Origin: Phoronis australis
Lineage: Eukaryota; Phoronida; Phoronidae
DNA length: 64,000 nucleotides
Direction: 5' to 3'
Assembly: GCA_002633005.1 (NCBI GenBank)
Contig: NMRA01000075.1
Location: forward strand, 423,950 to 487,949
The notes under the pieces were generated by a model. It ran no database searches, was not told where the DNA came from, and saw only the letters and a list, made by a program, of their open reading frames with translations. Shown piece after piece: positions 48,660 to 60,356 of this stretch (its first letter is position 1; each line of letters opens with the position of its first letter). Made by a program: the position numbers and the translations under genes.

Positions 48660-48850
48660 TTGTTTTAAATGGATACTAAACCCTGTTTTGATGATTTCAA
48701 CTAATCTTCATTCTCTCACTTGGTAATCGGCATCAGTAACCTCAATCTTGAACGACGAAAGCAGAATTCAACTAAAAACGAATATTCCCTACGTCACAGA
48801 TTGGACATTAGGATTCTTGGTGGGTGATCTTTCGCCGCAGTTGTCATGTA
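48660..48850. mobile_element. Relic of the TTTTAA..CTAAACCCTGTTT element
   Basis: It matches the left part of the element at 61752-62428: ACTAAACCCTGTTTTGATGA, TTTCAACTAATC, CTTGGTGGG and GCAGTTGTCATG-type landmarks in the same order and orientation. The right terminus is missing. Confidence 0.55.
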
Positions 48851-49121
48851 ATTCGCTAAAAGCGTAGGCCACACTTGCCCGTTTAGCAGGCTTTTCAAAT
48901 TTTATCTAAACTTCTAAATTAAAGGTTGTCGGGGATTACAGAGTACCAAGCCATGGTTAAACGCCCATACCATGGATTTTAACTGGGAAAAGAATCGTTC
49001 TTGAGGTTACCTTTTATAAAAACGCTCGTCCTGGTTTTCTTAGAATGACATTTTCCGTGCGAATTACTATGCGTTAGATGGATGAGAAATACATGTAGAA
49101 ACGGTAAATTTTTTCTCACAG

Positions 49122-49271
49122 GAAAACCGCCGGATATCAAGTATGACAAGCGGTCAACGTACAGAGCCTCGCACGGGGCTCCTCACGAAGATTACGAGGA
49201 TCTTAGGCCGCTCTACAACGATAGCTTAAGGAAAACTAACGGACCTTTGGTGGGAATTAGCCGAGGAATAC
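49122..49271 (+). CDS. Unrecognised small gene, exon 3
   Basis: Acceptor TTTTTTCTCACAG, donor GTAAGT. Two bases complete the glycine begun in exon 2, then 49 codons plus one C. The product is KPPDIKYDKRSTYRASHGAP, then HEDYEDLRPLYNDSLRKTNG, then PLVGISRGI: hydrophilic, rich in Tyr, Arg, Pro and Asp, with no membrane span. Excellent splice sites, an open frame and phase agreement make this the best-supported exon of the gene. No domain recognised. Confidence 0.65.
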
Positions 49272-49745
49272 GTAAGTGTTTTAGCAGGTCGATTAGCAGA
49301 CATATTTTATATTGCGTAAAACATTGAGTGAATATGCACTGCAAGCCATCTTAGCTGGGATGCGCACGCTTCCAACTTATGTGCATTTGCAAAACGTGGC
49401 GGTCCCTTTTCGTCAACATTTGGCTGACGATTGTTAATCTGTTGCAAACATTTAAGTCTTAACAGAACGCCACCTGTTGGCCACATCACGTGACCTAATG
49501 AATATATTATGAATCTGACTTATTTAAATAGACTGTAAATCTGTTCAACGACGAACATTCATTTTAGAAAACAAGTAGCTTTTGGCCCCATTACATGTAC
49601 ATACACTCCCAAATGCAAGCCGGGCACTCTGACTTTTGATTTTGTGATTGGATACTTTCAAACTGTATTACCCATCGGATGATGTTTAGTGTATAAATCT
49701 GTCAAACTTAGGGACATCGCTGACGCGTCACCTGTTCGAACTCCA

Positions 49746-51957
49746 CAGTGTTCCGTCTTAAAGCACGTGTTGTTACATTTTAGGTTGCTAGGCCTCTAAT
49801 AAATTGTAAGTTGTTACATTTTATGTAATTGGTACCATTTATGTCGAATGCACATGTTACATTTTACGAAAGCGACGTCATATTTCACGAGTTTGCATGG
49901 TATTTTAACACGGAAGAAAACGGTTCACACACTTGACGCCTTCTTTCTCGGATTGTTTGAAGGAAATTCTATCAACAGTGCCAGCTCGAATTTACAGATG
50001 CGTCCCTATGTACTTTCCATTGTTTTTTAACATGAGTAGAATCTTGGTACAGTTAAAAATGTACCTCATACAATTTCAACTCCAGACGAAAGGATGATGT
50101 AACAAGTTTTTATTGTTAAAACGTTCTTGCAATCTTTTGTTGGCGCTCACAGGTCATAAACTAATTTTGTATCCGGCATTACACTAAACACACTTCCCTT
50201 GGCCAGCACAACAGAAACAATGACATCGTATTTTGGCTAATATTTATTGTATTTTTTTTGAAACAAACGACGATAACAATTTTTCACGGAGAATTCAATT
50301 TCGGAAGCCAATTTCATAGAGAAAACACCCGTTGTAATCCACCATATTTTGATTTATTTCAGTCAGTGTTTTATTGCCTTGGAGTCATCATTAATGTTCC
50401 ACAAAAAAGGAACAAGACCAAAGTTTCTGATGCCGATGGGTTCTGTCTACCACCTTAGTTACGAATGACAATTTTTTAAAGACATATTGGTGGAAGGAAA
50501 TAAAAACACGCATTTATTTGCGGAGAAGTTGACCGATTTTGCCAGTGCTACAGCAAAAGATCCCCTTTGAGAAGGGACAGCCAATAGTTTAAAAAAGTGG
50601 CGGCTTTGTAACGTGTTTCAAACAGCTTAAAAGCTGAAAGAAATATCATTGCTCTTATGATGTCTGAAACAGTGGTGGTAACAACAGGTCAAACCGTGAC
50701 GTGTATAGTATTCGTTAAAATGGGAAGCCTAGCTACGGAAATAGAAAATATTTTGGCACTATGAAAGAACATGATCATTTTGCTCAAACCGGTCCCAGGT
50801 CGATAGTTTATAGTGGCAATAGTCCAGCCTTTCGGACTACAAAAACATGTACTTTCTCTTTCTATTATCTTTTAAGGTAAAATATCAATTAAAATTGCTA
50901 GTTGGTTAATGTTCGTTGGTCCGAAGAAGATATAAATGAATATAGAGATTGGACATTCTAGTATTCATGGACGTGAAGCTTCGTGTCTCATGAGGTGCCA
51001 TTTTTTGTATAGCAGCTCGCTGTCAACAACACGTGTGGTTGTAGGCAGATAAGGGAATTTGGTACATCGCATAAAAAGCGCATATTAAACATCGCTGATA
51101 TCGACGTTGGCCGTTTTTGTTCCATGCAACCCATTTTCAATGAAACCAAGTTCAAATCAATCAGTTAAATCACTTTGTCCTTTTAAGAATATTTTGGCCC
51201 GTTCCACATACAATTGTTGCTTGTTTTGTATGCCCGTTACCAGGTATTTTAATGAGCCGGTGACCGCAGCCATAGCCGACTAGTCGCTAGTTGTCGAAAA
51301 ATATCTGCCTCCAGACGTAATTTTTTAATTTACTCATCATCGTGGAATGTTTTCAACAAAAGACAAATTATTATTATTATTATTATAACGAGACCGAATA
51401 ATAGTAATGAAAGTAGTCATAGCAGTAATAGTAGTAATGGTAGTAATAGCAGAAATAGTAGTAATAGTAATGTAATAGTAATAAAATTGATAATAGGTAG
51501 CCAGTCTGATTCAGGCTGTGTCAGCCCGGAGGGCGTTCCTATAGAAGAGGTCTACGAAAATTGCCGCAAAAAGGGTGTTTTTTGACAACAAAAGTTACTG
51601 CAAACTGGTGCCATTTTCGTCAAAATACTATCTAAAAGGGAGTCTTTTCTGAATTTTTGGAACAGAACTGTGAAAAAATATGAGCTTTTACAAAAATTAG
51701 CTTCTAAATGGGTTACTTTCTGTTCAGAGGCACCCCTCGTCCAAAAATTATCGAGTACCCCCTCGGCCGCATCACATACCAAATGTTTTTCTTTGTAATA
51801 CATGTATGGCGTTGCTTTCGTAAAATGTAACAATGGTACTTTTCTTGCATGCGCATTCAACGTAAAAGGTAACAACTACGTAAAATGTAACAACTTGTTA
51901 CAGTTTAGGAGAGGCTTAGCAACGTAAAAGGATGTTTCATTTTACGGCGTATCAGTG
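49746..51957. mobile_element. hAT-like element, ~2.2 kb, with motif-array ends
   Basis: 49746-49905 and 51785-51957 are inverted repeats of about 150 bases with indels. Both arms contain several copies of GTTACATTTTACG-like words (for example 49772, 49811, 49854 on plus; 51811, 51871 on minus) and a shared block GTTGCTAGGCCTC / GAGGCTTAGCAAC. The outer tips read CAGTG and, inverted, CACTG, and the adjacent 8-mers (GAACTCCA and CTGCTCCA) match at 5 of 8 bases, suggestive of an old hAT duplication. No transposase frame is recognised in the middle. Confidence 0.6.
51360..51490 (+). repeat. ATT and TAG/TAA trinucleotide-rich tract
   Basis: A run of ATT units followed by mixed AGTAATAG units, inside the hAT-like element. 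Confidence 0.85.
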
Positions 51958-52581
51958 CTGCTCCAAAACACAGCGTCTGGTTATTCGTTGTCCTCTGTGT
52001 GCGTTACGTGAGAGCATAATTTGAACTACTTCTAGTGTTCAAGTTACCATTGGTTCTACTTTTCCAAGTAGTGTCAATACACTCATGGTTTCTTTCCTAA
52101 GGCATGCGCACTAGTGTGTAGCTCAAACAATGATTAATTTTTCCAAATAGCGCGTTTTCCTACCACATCACGAATCGAACAACTTCATATCAGGCACAAA
52201 AAGTGTATGTATAATCAGAGATACAATATACTAGTTCTATATTATTATGAAATCGCTAAGTACTATACGCGGAACTGTTTTGAATGCTATAGAAAGACAG
52301 GTACCTTGCACTGCCTTACCCGAATAGTTCCGCCTGATATTTCCTTCTTTGAGATAGATTTTGCAATTATGTTCCGTCGAGTATCAATGTGGAAACAATT
52401 GACGATCGAGATATGATGGAAAGCGTCGTTACGTCATAAGATAACTTGTTAAATTTATTCCATAGCGTTATTAAGAATCCCTCGAAAACCTTGTTTGTAC
52501 TTTGTTTAAGTATCGCAATTATAATATTTTAACTGGGATCGTTATCACACGATGCATAATGCATGCCTACTTGCACGTGCG

Positions 52582-52733
52582 CAGTGGCGGATTTAGAGGG
52601 GACCAAGGGGGTCATGGCCACCTCTAAAAATCTCCCACATTCCATTTGGTAGTTCGGGGGTGCGAATGTCTGACGGCAAAATCCTGGCTAATACTCTGCC
52701 CTGGCACCCCACTAACTCAAAATCCTGCATCCA
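52582..52733 (+). mobile_element. hAT-like MITE, family GGCGGAT (copy 5)
   Basis: It begins CAGTGGCGGATTTAGAGGGG, contains CACATTCCATTTGGTAG and TGCGAATGTCTGACGGC, and is cut at AAATCCTGCATCCA, where a truncated hAT element begins. The left end is intact, the right end lost at the junction. Confidence 0.75.
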
Positions 52734-53059
52734 ATGTCAGAGAAAGAGGGTCCAACTACACATATTCGAAGGCAAAGTTGTTCTTTGTCTTGAAATATTA
52801 TAAATATTCCACTGATTACTCGGTGAGCATACATGTATGTCTGGTGGTCGTGCGCGCTGAAATATTCGGTAACACTGCTGTCGTCAGCGTAGCGCATTGA
52901 TACCGTAAGCTATCGTATCGAGACTACATGTACGCTTCACTATACCGTCACTCACGCTACGTTAAAATAAAAAAGTGGTTGCTACGATAAAATGTAAAAA
53001 GGCGGTGGGCTGCGCCTACTTGCGCCTACTTGCGCCTACGCCCCACCACGTCAGCACTG
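52734..53059 (-). mobile_element. Truncated hAT element, inverted relative of 9839-10521
   Basis: Read on the minus strand it starts with CAGTGCTGACGTGG then GGGCGTAGGCGC and follows the 683-bp element through the ACATACATGTATG-type segment to GAGGGTCCAACTACACA-like text. The GCGCCTACTT unit is locally triplicated (about 53010-53042). The far end is missing at the junction with the neighbouring MITE. Confidence 0.8.
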
Positions 53060-53325
53060 ATGGTGACAAAACACCACTTAAATTGCATGAATTATCGTAA
53101 GACTTTTGACGTGTTTAATCGTCGACGTGAGTTTTGTTCTTTCCGTCTCAGTTTCGTTTTAAATCTGTATTGTTGTGAAAGTGAGTATTTCGTGTTTAGA
53201 AACATCGTCACCATTTCTTTCAAGAATTGTATCGTGATGATTATGAATGTTTATGTTAGTATAGCGACCACTAACGGACACCGTGACTGTCAATCAGTTG
53301 ACTCCTCCCAGTGACCACACGTGTT

Positions 53326-53339
53326 NTATATATATATAA
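53326..53339 (+). repeat. Short (TA)n run next to an unresolved base
   Basis: TATATATATATA follows a single n at 53326. Confidence 0.8.
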
Positions 53340-53813
53340 CCTATTAGCTTAATAAACTAGTCGTGTCTTGTTCTATGTACCCAACCTCGTCGTTCGTTTT
53401 CCTATAATCACAAAGGCTCACCAGGGACATTTACAACTACTCGTCTTCAAGACAATTTCAGCAACAGTCCCAGCGAGGTTGTTGGATAATCTGTTTCACC
53501 TAACTCTGCATCTGTAGTTAGAGAAATAAAATAGCAATTGCCGTGAAATTCCAATATCGCGAAATGTCACAAAGTACCAAGTTTTGCAAAACCTTATAAG
53601 ATCAATACTTAGGCGTGTGTTCCTTGTAACGAGGCACAACTTTCTTGTTTGAAATCTGTCGGAGAAGTCTTGTAAGTTGTAACTGTGTTGTATTCTGGTC
53701 TCAAGAGTACATTTTACAGCGGTTTTTGCAAGATGAATTGCCAAAGCGGTGTTACATATTATTTTGAGTCCGCCTGCAAGTGCTTTACTACTGGCGAATA
53801 GACACGTAGCTAG

Positions 53814-53950
53814 ATCGTTTTAGTAATTTGCCCCCACGCATCAACGGTAGTGCACGAGAACGTTTCCATTACTACATGACGGATGAGATTGAAGCAAGAA
53901 ACTTTGGGCTGTTGGCAAATGCCAAGCCACTACCGGGACAAGTTTGTTAA
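53814..53950 (+). CDS. Unrecognised small gene, probable terminal exon 4
   Basis: An open frame ending in TAA (53948-53950). With the acceptor TAG at 53811-53813, its first two bases complete the codon begun by the C that ends exon 3, so the frame is kept. The translation runs RFSNLPPRINGSARERFHYY, then MTDEIEARNFGLLANAKPLP, then GQVC. Composition matches the other exons (charged, Tyr/Arg/Pro). The pyrimidine tract before this acceptor is weak, and a TTTTAG acceptor at 53823 would give another phase, so the exact start is uncertain. Confidence 0.4.
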
Positions 53951-56900
53951 AGGGCATTACATGTAAGCTGTTGGAGTGTAGCTTGCGGCAAGATTATACA
54001 ACACCTAACCTCCAATACGCAAACATACGTAGGACTATCAAGAAAGAAAACGACTGTTGAAGTGGTGAGCCGCGCCATATTGAACACTAAGACATGACTC
54101 CCTCAAATGGGCAAAACTTCTTTGCGATAGATTACTCGGACCGTAGAAAAAACAGCTCCGTTGATTCTAAAATTATGACTACATATTTGCCTTTAGCTGA
54201 GTTCAATGCACTCAGTCAACTGGCGGAAGCAGCAGCATAAAAACAGAAGATATCCGGCCCAAGTTATCACGTAGACAAAAGTCGTGAAAATAACACAGAT
54301 GCGAATGAAATCCCTCGAAATTGGGTGTAATAACACGTCTCAACAAAAATCCATTTCATAAGCCAATGACCTGTTTAACAAAGCGCAGGCAACCACACAA
54401 TTATTTTTCTGCGACGGACGTTTTGATGAAAAGTGTCAGTGATGTGTGTTTGTATTTTAGTGCCGGGCCAGATACTGGACGAAAAAGGCAGAAACATACT
54501 ATGCGAAGATAGTCGGAGAATGTCGAAATTTGCCGAGGATAAGAAGGAAATCTAAGTCACAGACGTAGTGGAAGATTAATAATGGCAAACAGATAAATGC
54601 AGAACGTTAATTTGCACTTTACTTACTCCAATTTTTATGTTAAGGAGTGTGGTTCAACATGAAAGTCTATTTATACACATGAAAAATGTCTACATTTATT
54701 ATTATCATATGGAACAAGGCCTACACAATTTAGTGTGGGTGATTTCAAGATGTCAGTTATCATTATATTTCCGGCCAGTCAGGTCGTGCAAACACGTGGC
54801 CACAACGATAGTCCCCTAGCAAAAATTGGAAAGCGTTAAGGTTATATAGGACCTAAGAAATGTACAGACTTGGCTAACTTTGGAAAATAATATCTGCTGA
54901 ACGGCTTATTGGAGTTCAGAGGAAATGTTTAGGTGCTATATTTTATAAGACGCTGTTAAGTATTGTTTTTAAAATGGTCCACCTTTTCAAGAGGGGCTGT
55001 CAAAAATAATATTGCTATGTATTTAGTGAAATCAATGAGAAGCTGTATAAAAACGAAATGATAATTTAAAAAAAAATGTAACAGTTTTTTGAGATTTCAT
55101 TCGCAACATTTTTAAGCATATTCAACAAAATTTGGTTAACTTAGTAACGCCGAAGGTTTGCTATACGTGAACCTTTCTTTTCTGCTGAAAACACCTGATC
55201 GCATGATCCAATCATAGACAATCTGGAACATGGTCAGTACAAAATCTTATTCCACTGTCTTCATACTTTCAGAAAAGATATACCTTAAGTGAGTTAAATT
55301 TTATAGTCTTATAGATGTTTGTTTGAACGTACAGCACAGACTGGTCGATACAGTCCTGCTTAACATTTACATGTACATACAACCTGTACATGTAGTTTAA
55401 TGATGTTCTTACTGCTCTTGCAGTGCAGTGACGCTAGTTGCTAATAAAACACGTCGTATACGTTTGTGTGCCATGCCTGCATAGATGATAAGGTTATTAT
55501 CGAGTATCTGTGGGTAAACTAGCATAAGGTGAAAGAGGTTTATCTTTAGTTTCACATGCTTTTAATTTTATTTCTTCTAAAATGCTATCTAATTTGAAAT
55601 AACGATAAATGAGGAACAGATTGAGAACATCGCAGACCTCTATTAAGACCCTTCACACTTGACCACCACCGGACACTAACGCTATTCAAATTCACACTAC
55701 CGAATGCAAATGAGCTTAGCTCATAGCCCACGTCTGGAGCAAATTGAACTGTGAGGATATTGCCTCGCGAGGCTGTAAGGCAAATGCCTCACTTGATTGA
55801 CTTCTTTTACCTAGAGAGAATGCGGGCGAGGTGAGCTAAGTGTTTCGTCAATTCACCTTCGGAAGCTTATGAAAATTAATTATTCCACCACACGATAAAT
55901 CTATCCCCCGAAGTGTCCCGATGGTTAACAAGGCTCACATGCAGGAGGCAATGCAGACAATTACGCGTTGCTTGGGTACGCAGACGACTGTGTACCCTCA
56001 AGTTATTCATTTCAAATACAGAGCATAACATCTAATAAAATATGCATTTAACACATACCGTGACTCTGGAGACAATTTAATCAAGACAGTTTAAACACTA
56101 ACATATCCATGAAAATCTGTCGCAGTTCACTCGAGGTTCCGTCAACGGTTGCCATTTTGAGGAAATTACGCCTGTTTACGAACAAAAAAGGACTCAAATC
56201 TTACAAATTCCACCGGATATCTCCCATGCCACTTTTTGCAAATGTCCCGCGCCAAGTCACGCGCTTCGTTCAGAGTCGTGCTTGTTGTTGCCATAGAATT
56301 CTACCCATGTAATGGCAATTACCGCACGTGACCTATGTATTCTGTTACTAGAGCTGTGACACCGAGACTTGCCGCGAGAGTTTGCACTGAGAATATCCGG
56401 TGCCTGCTCGACTGAGTGTTGACCGTGAGTCGTACTTAATTATTCAAGCCTAACTTCATTGCTTCATTTTCATTTTGCTATTGTTGTTCATCATACGAGA
56501 CTCTTGGGGTACGGTTCCATATAATCAGCGATTTCTCGGCAAAGTTAGTCGACAAATCCCGCAGTTGCACCGACCTGTTGCCCTGGGTGGATGCCGGGAG
56601 TAGTTTGGCCTATGATATCTTTTCAGCTCCAGTCGTAGAACCGCTTTCGACAACCTATTACACTACATGCCAGGAGTTTTTCAACAAGATATTTTGGTTG
56701 TTAAGAAGTTGGAAAGAAGTTCCATGTGGCCTAATTGAAAACTTTATGTCCTAAAACAGTTGTGTTCACGTAACTTCCGAAAAAATTCTCATCATTGTTT
56801 AGGTAATTATGTGTGCACGCGCGCGCACGTGCGTGCATGCATGAGTGTAAGTATGTGTGTGTGGGTGTGTGTTACTACTGTTTTCGATTGTCTCTATAAT

Positions 56901-57460
56901 TATTAAATTGTGCAATCTTTACCTGTCACTTGCCCAGATTCCGTTTTTTGTTAAATCGATTTCTGAGAAGTAGGCCTACATGTACTGTTAACTCTAGAGT
57001 ACCCGTAAAATAAAATTTTAAAAAGCGAAAATTTTACCTTGTAAAAGAACCCAATCCAGAACTTCGTGTTGCTATTAGAGTACAGTGTATTTGCTAAATG
57101 CCCGCTCTTGGCGGACTGTCCCGCTTTTTGATTTTTCCGGGATCCCGCCCCACCTTCTACATTCAAAATGTCCAGCTTTTTGAACCACGGCGAAATTGAC
57201 ATAGAACATGGAACATTAGTTTGTCACCACTAAAAGGGCGTCACCCGACGCGGTTCGCCCCCTGCCCCCTCCTACAGTGTAGGTACGCCACTGCGCCTTA
57301 GATTGGTATACATACATGTAAAGTTGGACATGCACGATGTCAACTGATCCTGAAATGATGGTTATTTGGAAATTTTCCATTTAAAAAAATCAAATTTATA
57401 ACACTAATTCTACATAAGCTATTAATAAAAATTGATTTATTTAATTTCACTGTAATTTAA
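53951..57460. other. Intergenic, simple sequences only
   Basis: No exon recognised. A TACATGTACA / TGTACATGTA hairpin lies at about 55370-55398. Alternating CG/TG/CA purine-pyrimidine text lies at 56811-56872. A short GCCCCCTGCCCCCTCCTAC segment with CGCCACTG after it (about 57258-57297) looks like the end of a MITE. Confidence 0.4.
56811..56872. repeat. Alternating purine-pyrimidine tract (CG/TG)n
   Basis: GTGTGCACGCGCGCGCACG followed by TGCGTGCATGCATG and a GT-rich run; the core is strictly alternating. Confidence 0.85.
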
Positions 57461-59720
57461 TTAACTTCTTGTCATGAAACCAGGACTTTCTTTGACATGC
57501 TTTCGGAAACGTTGAGTTGTGTGGTGTCGGCAGAAGGGAATGTCTTCTATCGTCTGTGAAACTTCAATCTCTTCATCGGTTTTCTTTGAGGTGACACCAA
57601 GGGAACTCCCACGAAAATAAGTTTTATTACAATGAGTGAGCTTTTCCATAAAAACCACAATTACATTTACATGGAATTAAATTTAATGTGAAAACATTTT
57701 CTAAAATGAGTACACTTGCTCTGCGATGTTATGGTTCATACTTTTCTTTCAGAGGTCTGTCAGAAACCCCGGCCAACCCGCGATCGAGAACGCCCGGAAG
57801 GCGATCGAGAACGAATTTTTTTGCGCTAGAAGCCAAGCCAGGCAATGTGAGAAAACTTGATGAATTTTCGTTGTTTTTACTTCCAACGTGAAAACAGAGA
57901 CGTGAGTTCAAGGCGTAACACATTGAGGAAGGGCGGGTAGAGGCTTAGGCTTGTGTCTCTTCCAATTTTACATGTAGGAGAAAAGTTACGTTGACCGAGG
58001 CATCGCTTAAGCCGAAGATGATTCTTATGTCATTTTGGCAAATTGCCATTATTTTTGGCACTAAATCAATAAATTGACCATGGATTTATTAAGAAATGAT
58101 GCGTAAAAATATAACGCAACGCTTGTTTTTTGTAGTTTTATCAAGATCTCTGATTTTTCAACGCTTTTCTGCAGCTGAAAGATGCGATCGAGAACGCAAC
58201 GATAAGCAATCGGGAACGCAAATTTGTGTTTGTTCATGCGATCGGGAACGCATCGCGGTGTAATGATCTTTTTACTTATAAAACGTGAAAAGGTTACAAA
58301 ATAAGTGTGGTGCAATGACTTAATCACATTTTGCGTCATTTCTGTGTTACTTTCGTATCAAAACTAAACAGCAACATACATGTAGCATATTTCCATTAAA
58401 TTGCCATGAGCACTTCATGTACATGTACATCAAGCATAATTTTAGTTTCACAAACGAAATTATTTTCATTTCAGGCAACAAGTTCACTGTTATTGTGAGG
58501 CGAGCTTCAACGAATATGTTACCCATGACGTGAAGGTACACCCTACCGGGGTTTTGAAAAGTACAGGCAGCTACTTTTAGACGAAACCACTGAGAACAAG
58601 GGTTTCTAAACTGAAGACTCACCCGGGAGTTGTTGCCATGTGGCGTGCCAGCCAGGGTAAACAAATTGTTGCAGCAAATGATAGCGAGTGTACAATCTTG
58701 CAAAAGGAAAAAGAAACAAATAGCCAGTGAAGTCAAAGAATGATGATGAACTTGCCCATGGGGAGAGAGGGGAGTGCGGCAACACTTCACGAGATGATTC
58801 AAAGATTCCCAGTCATAAACGTCTAGGATTTAAAACTTGGCCAGAAGTTGTGTAAACTAGGGTGCTGTTAAAGCAGGTGGGAATTTACTTGATGTTTTAC
58901 TGATAACATCGATACAAAGATGAACAGATTGACTTGTGGCACCCGTGTGGCTTGAATGTACGTTGTGTTTGACTCTTCTGTTCAGTAGTTTTGGCCGTAA
59001 GTTCACCTGCATCATCAGTTCATGATCTCCAGTTTAATGTTACATTGAAAAAGATTGAGACAATTGTAATACACATACTTATTGTGATTTTCCCAAATCA
59101 TAGTCAACATGTTGTCATTAACGTCACTTCAACTACACACTGTAGTGATTTACACAGGAAATCAACAATACACTGTATCATAGCATTTCTATTATAATAT
59201 TAATCTTTTATCACACATTAACTTAAAATTGGTTTCAGTTACAAAAATATATGAATTTATTGCTTTAGGGAAATCAACATTACAAATCCATTGAACATTT
59301 CCAACGAATTACTTTTGGAATGTTTTAGACTAAATCATTACTGAATCATAGACAATGTATTTAGGACTGATTGATAGTATAATAATCTCTCACAGGTAAT
59401 CAACAGCAATATGAAAGCAATTTCTACAATAATCATAGACATATATTTTCTTTTAAAATACAATTGGTCAGAACATTTGTATGTAAGTATTGCCCAATGA
59501 CACTTAGTATGGCCATTTAGATCTACTTAAACACTATAAAAATATACTGGTCCTGTTAAAGATTCTTTTGAAATAACACAAATATAGAAAGAAACTTGAG
59601 GAAAAAAAGTTCAAAACAAAACGTCAAAATACACATCAGACCACTACCAACCACAAACACTTTAAATCTGAATAAACTATAGTGAATTAACAACATTCAC
59701 CACTGGACTTAATGAATTTA

Positions 59721-60011
59721 TTCATGACGTTTCTGCTTGCTATGCTGTAGAAGGAGGCATACTGTTTGCATGACATGCGACATTCACCACAAAAAGGAGT
59801 GTCCTCGTGCTGTGACGCATTGTCGCATCAGGCTCACTCTTTCCGTGAAACATTGATCACAGATAGGACATTGGATCGACCTGAGTCCTGAGCACGATGC
59901 TTCATGCTGTGTTTTACTATACTGGTAAAAAACTTTTGACGCATGCAACGTGTCAATTACAGGGATGGTAAAGGTCTTGCTTTGTGTATGGTCATTGTAT
60001 TTTATTGCCAT
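59721..60011 (-). pseudogene. Decayed C2H2 zinc-finger reading frame
   Basis: The minus strand reads HEASCSGLRSIQCPICDQCF then TERVSLMRQ, a C-x2-C-x12 half finger. After a frameshift it reads HEDTPFCGECRMSCKQYASF, a second C-x2-C, and after a further shift LLQHSKQKRHE, which supplies an L-x2-H..H end. Two fingers in three frames with a stop at 59784 indicate a broken gene. It lies inside the 3.2 kb inverted-repeat segment and may belong to that element. Confidence 0.45.
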
Positions 60012-60069
60012 GTGGTCATACTAAGTCGATTTCTTAGTTCCTGAACGAGGCTCCACAACACACACACAC

Positions 60070-60244
60070 NNNNNNNNNNNNNNNNNNNNNNNNNNNNNNN
60101 NNNNNNNNNNNNNNNNNNNNNNNNNNNNNNNNNNNNNNNNNNNNNNNNNNNNNNNNNNNNNNNNNNNNNNNNNNNNNNNNNNNNNNNNNNNNNNNNNNNN
60201 NNNNNNNNNNNNNNNNNNNNNNNNNNNNNNNNNNNNNNNNNNNN
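60070..60244. other. Assembly gap (175 N)
   Basis: It follows a (CA)n run at 60060-60069. Open frames made of X across it are meaningless. Confidence 0.99.
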
Positions 60245-60245
60245 C

Positions 60246-60356
60246 CGTTGTGACATTCAACAGTTCTACTACTCATTTTTCGAAGGCATGGACGTTAACA
60301 CCCTGAAGGACTCGTCGTGTTGCTACAGTTCAACTGAAAAAATCAAACACATTCAG
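60246..60356 (+). CDS. Possible exon after the gap (weak)
   Basis: A 37-codon open frame from the N gap to a GTATGT donor, RCDIQQFYYSFFEGMDVNTL then KDSSCCYSSTEKIKHIQ. Composition looks protein-like and the donor is fair. There is no known domain, and its start is hidden by the gap. It may be coding for the surrounding element or for a host gene. Confidence 0.28.

Noticed and set aside
57753-57891. Frame after CTTTCTTTCAG as a further exon of the 20-kb gene
   Set aside because: Its sequence is mostly the inverted-repeat end with the iterated GATCGAGAACG motif, and in the required phase it stops soon.
58475-58535. Plus-strand exon candidate after ATTTTCATTTCAG (QQVHCYCEASFNEYVTHDVK)
   Set aside because: The acceptor is good, but the donor is weak, a TAG follows in frame, and the opposite strand is equally open; not enough to call.
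60002-60276. Open frames spanning the N gap
   Set aside because: Unknown bases cannot be translated; the frames are artefacts.
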